Notes under the pieces: generated by a model | The model's database searches: none | Told to the model about the DNA's origin: nothing | The model's input: only the letters and a program-made list of their open reading frames with translations | DNA from: Polychytrium aggregatum | Lineage: Eukaryota > Chytridiomycota > Chytridiomycetes > Polychytriales | Direction of reading: 5' to 3' | Assembly: GCF_025602895.1 (NCBI RefSeq) | Contig: NW_026516272.1 | Span: 183,715 to 247,714, forward strand | Length of the DNA stretch: 64,000 nt | In this document: in pieces, positions 61,659 to 64,000 of the stretch | Layout of the letters: every line of letters starts with the position of its first letter | Numbering within the stretch: the first letter of the stretch is position 1 | Translations under genes and position numbers: made by a program

Positions 61659-62282
61659 GCTGCCGCCCTCGTCCTCGAAAGAAAGAAAAAAATAGAGCTG
61701 CAATCTAGATCAACTTTCTTGGCCTTTTCTCCCCGCTTCCTCCCTTGTCGTTCCGCCTTTGCGCCGCAAGATGCTCTGAAGCTCGGGTCCGTGCTGCGGT
61801 CGATCCACTCTCCTCTTCACTCATTCTCTCACTCCCACTCTCTCACTCCCACTCTCTCACTCTCACTCTCACTCTCACTCTCTCGCTCTCTCACCCATGG
61901 CTGGCCCTCTGCCTTGCCCAGCTTTACCCAATGCAGTCCGCGACACCACTTCTCCCGCTCCCACCCCGCCTGTCCTTCCCCATGTGAGCGATTCACTTCG
62001 CGGCGTCATACATGTAATCCTATGCGCTTTGTCTTTCCTCATTTACTCTATATACTTTGTCAGGGTTGCTGGTGCTGTGGCCTTCCCACACCCCACCTTC
62101 CGCATCGCAGCCGGGTTTTGAAACGTACGAGCGACTGCTATATCCAACCCTGTACTCCTCCTCATCTCTTTGTCCCTCCCCCCCTCCTCCGTCTTCCCTT
62201 CGTGCGAGGCCAGAGCTTCGGCTTGTTCGCGCAGCAAATCCGCATTGATTACAGCTATCAAACCAAAATACATTCTTTTTTC
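61659..62282. other. ARF6 3' flank
   Basis: Pyrimidine-rich spacer with no recognised gene; contains the CT-rich repeat below. Confidence 0.65.
61806..61890. repeat. CTCTCACT-type microsatellite
   Basis: Tandem units of ACTCTCTC, ACTCCC and ACTCTC extend over about 85 bases after ARF6. Confidence 0.9.
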
Positions 62283-63199
62283 TTCTTCTTCAGCTGTAGT
62301 CGGGGTCTGCTTTGGTCCACTTGCCGGTGTGGTCCTCGTGGATCTCCATGCCGTTTCGAGATATCAGGTCTGGGGCTGGCCAGGAGTGTTCAGAAGCATC
62401 TTCGATCGCTATCGCTATCGCCATCAGCACCCTGGCCTGCCAGGATTTCTCGGTGATTTCATGCCGTTGCAGCTGAGCGCATTTGGCTTGTTCCGTCAAA
62501 CGTGAGCAATCTCCTTGGATCTCCTTGGGTCTTCTCATTCAGTCCTCGGGACCGGGGTCGCTTGCAACTTTGGGTTTTTTGGGTTCCGGCAGAGCAGAGT
62601 CCATCGCTCCGGTCGACACCAGACGTCGGCTGCGTCGCAAAGATCGCCTCGTTTGGGCGGTCCGACAGGCTCCGCGGGGGTATCTGGACAACCACGCAGT
62701 CGGAACGGATAAGTCCACTGGGACAAGCGCCCGTCAGCGAGACTTGACGACATTCGGACGCATCGACCTTGCGGAGCACATTTCGGCCAAGGGCAAGTCG
62801 GAGACTGCTGTTTGTCGCCGTCATGCATACTGTCCGCTCGCTGCCTCCTCGGATCACTGCCTCCTTGGATCGCCTGTCGTCGGCTCGATCTCGGAACTTA
62901 CCTTCAGTCTGACCTTGGCCAGGTAGCAGCATGGGCTGTAGCCAGAGACGAGTCGTACCAAATGGAGGTCAGTCTGACGCAGTGCATCGACTGTCGCTGC
63001 CATGCCCTCCCCTCAAGAGTCGATGATCCTTGTCTGCATGGGGGAGGGGAGGGAACCGCCGAGTTCCTCCGACCGAAAGAGAGCTCCAAACCTGATTCTC
63101 GGGCTTCTGGTAGAGCGCACGTATAAAGGGCGAGAGCTTGCAGTCGTTGATCTCCACGGATTGATGGATCGGACTGGGGCGATGGATGTACGTCTTCAT
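62283..63199 (-). other. Unassigned spliced locus, minus strand
   Basis: Several short open stretches on the minus strand end in good splice signals, but I could not assemble one frame or recognise a family. A candidate first exon starts with ATG at 63199 (MKTYIHRPSPIHQSVEINDC, LSPFIRALYQKPENQ) and ends at a GT. A GTAAGT donor lies at 62899 (read downward) and a candidate final exon ends MEIHEDHTGKWTKADPDYS plus stop at 62283, followed by A-rich DNA. Codon use and splice signals look genuine, so a small multi-exon gene is likely. Confidence 0.3.
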
Positions 63200-63740
63200 G
63201 CTGGGCTGGCTTTTCTGTCTCGACCCAGAGTCGGTGCGTCAGATGGGGGGAGGGCGTAGTTTTCGATGTTCAGGGGGCTGCGATGACCGGCGAGAGGGGC
63301 GAGCAGCAGCTCTTGACATCGTCGAGACAAACGAGCACGGATATGTCTGACCCGTGGGGTTGACAATGCTACTTTCGCGGGGGGAGGGAGGGAGAGGAGC
63401 AGGGCGATGCCAGCGGCCTTACCGGATCGCCGGGGTCGGGCATCCGGCTGAAGAGCGATGTGTTGCTGCTGGGCCATTGGAAGAGGTCTATCGGAGGCGA
63501 TGCCTCTCTCTCGACGCTTCCAGAATCCGGCTCCATCAGGCTGAAGAGGAGATGTGTCGATGGTGGATCCTGAGGGTGTCTGTCGAGGAACAGGGTCGAG
63601 AAGAGATCGGGGGCAGACGGATGCCGGATGCCGAATGCCAAAAGCTGGGTCTTTCTTCGGCCTTTCCCACACAGCCCCGTTCCACTCTCACATGCAGCCC
63701 GCGATCATCTGGGAGCCCGAGTGTTGATATTACAGGCGAT
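63200..63740. other. Spacer before Fanzor copy C
   Basis: No recognised gene. It holds a short GATGCCG-type repeat at 63620-63640. Confidence 0.55.
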
Positions 63741-64000
63741 CCAATATAAACGGGACACCCGGGTTTTGACCATTCATCGAATATTTTGTTACCCAATGTT
63801 ATCGCGCGCTGGCCATGACCATTCGCCACACATCCGACTTTCGCACTGCCGCATTGCGATGCTACGCCCTCATCCATAGCCTGCGTAAGGTCGCCTCCAT
63901 ATTCAGTGTATCCAAGAGCACCATCCATCGAGGCACCGAGGATGCAAGCTGGATGACCCATCCCGGGTCCCAGCTCGCAGATCCATTTCTTCGAGCAGGC
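63741..64000 (+). mobile_element. Left part of Fanzor-family element, copy C
   Basis: The left end CCAATATAAACGGGACACCC is the same as in copy B, and homology continues for about 85 bases (GTTTTGACCATTCATCGAAT, ATATTTTGTTACCCAA, GGCCATGACCATTC). The element runs past the window edge, so length and intactness are unknown. Confidence 0.7.
63815..64000 (+). CDS. N-terminal helix-turn-helix of a Fanzor-element protein (partial)
   Basis: From an ATG that matches the broken start in copy B, 62 codons are open to the window edge. The sequence FRTAALRCYALIHSLRKVAS, IFSVSKSTIHR is a helix-turn-helix of the transposase/resolvase kind (S-x-R-x-VA-x-x-F-x-VS-x-x-T). Fanzor1 proteins are known to carry extra N-terminal DNA-binding domains; here the link to Fanzor rests on the shared element end with copy B, whose right half has RuvC-III. 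Alternatively it could be the first protein of a host transposon that carries Fanzor as cargo. The 3' end is missing because of the window limit. Confidence 0.6.
   Translation, partial: MTIRHTSDFRTAALRCYALIHSLRKVASIFSVSKSTIHRGTEDASWMTHPGSQLADPFLRAG

Overview
The window is nuclear DNA of a GC-rich fungus, most likely an early-diverging (chytrid-like) one. The protein genes are cut by many short introns (mostly 60-150 bases, GT-AG with a few GC-AG) and sit close together on both strands. The gene set includes families that common ascomycete yeasts lack or have changed: an RPEL actin-binding protein, RNA 3'-phosphate cyclase (RTCA), DNAJC7, otubain and a ZNF706-type zinc finger. Degenerate Fanzor (eukaryotic TnpB) elements also fit a chytrid. 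The assignment is inference; no rRNA, tRNA or organelle sequence is present to confirm it. All exon joins below come from reading splice signals together with reading phase and family motifs, not from transcripts.

Left part (0-20 kb): universal stress protein, TGS1 cap hypermethylase, ASCC2/Cue3 ribosome-quality-control subunit, RPEL protein and otubain on the + strand. Then comes a head-to-head mitochondrial pair, COQ4 (-) and MEF1 (+), sharing a 454-base promoter. After MEF1 lies a dead Fanzor element (copy A, - strand) abutting a broken TPR gene, then an ALKBH8-type dioxygenase.

Middle (20-41 kb): a very long CDC4/FBXW7-type F-box WD40 protein (-), a PUS1-family protein whose catalytic aspartate is replaced by glutamate (-), a single-pass membrane protein (+), Fanzor copy B (+), DNAJC7 (+), a ZNF706-like protein (-) and the MICOS subunit MIC10 (+).

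Right part (41-64 kb): an eight-exon bZIP regulator with an unrecognised N-terminal domain (+), a DUSP23-type phosphatase with a long tail (-), a single-pass protein with an SH3-like end and two coding minisatellites (-), RTCA (-), an RGS-domain protein (-) and ARF6 (+). An unassigned spliced locus (-) follows. The window ends inside Fanzor copy C, whose helix-turn-helix start is still open at the right edge.

Functional themes are RNA modification and repair (TGS1, PUS1-like, ALKBH8-like, RTCA, ASCC2), mitochondrial function (COQ4, MEF1, MIC10), ubiquitin control (CDC4, otubain, ASCC2) and membrane/G-protein signalling (RGS, ARF6). These are neighbours rather than an operon-like unit. The most unusual content is the Fanzor family: three copies share ends, and the right end is better conserved than the broken reading frames.
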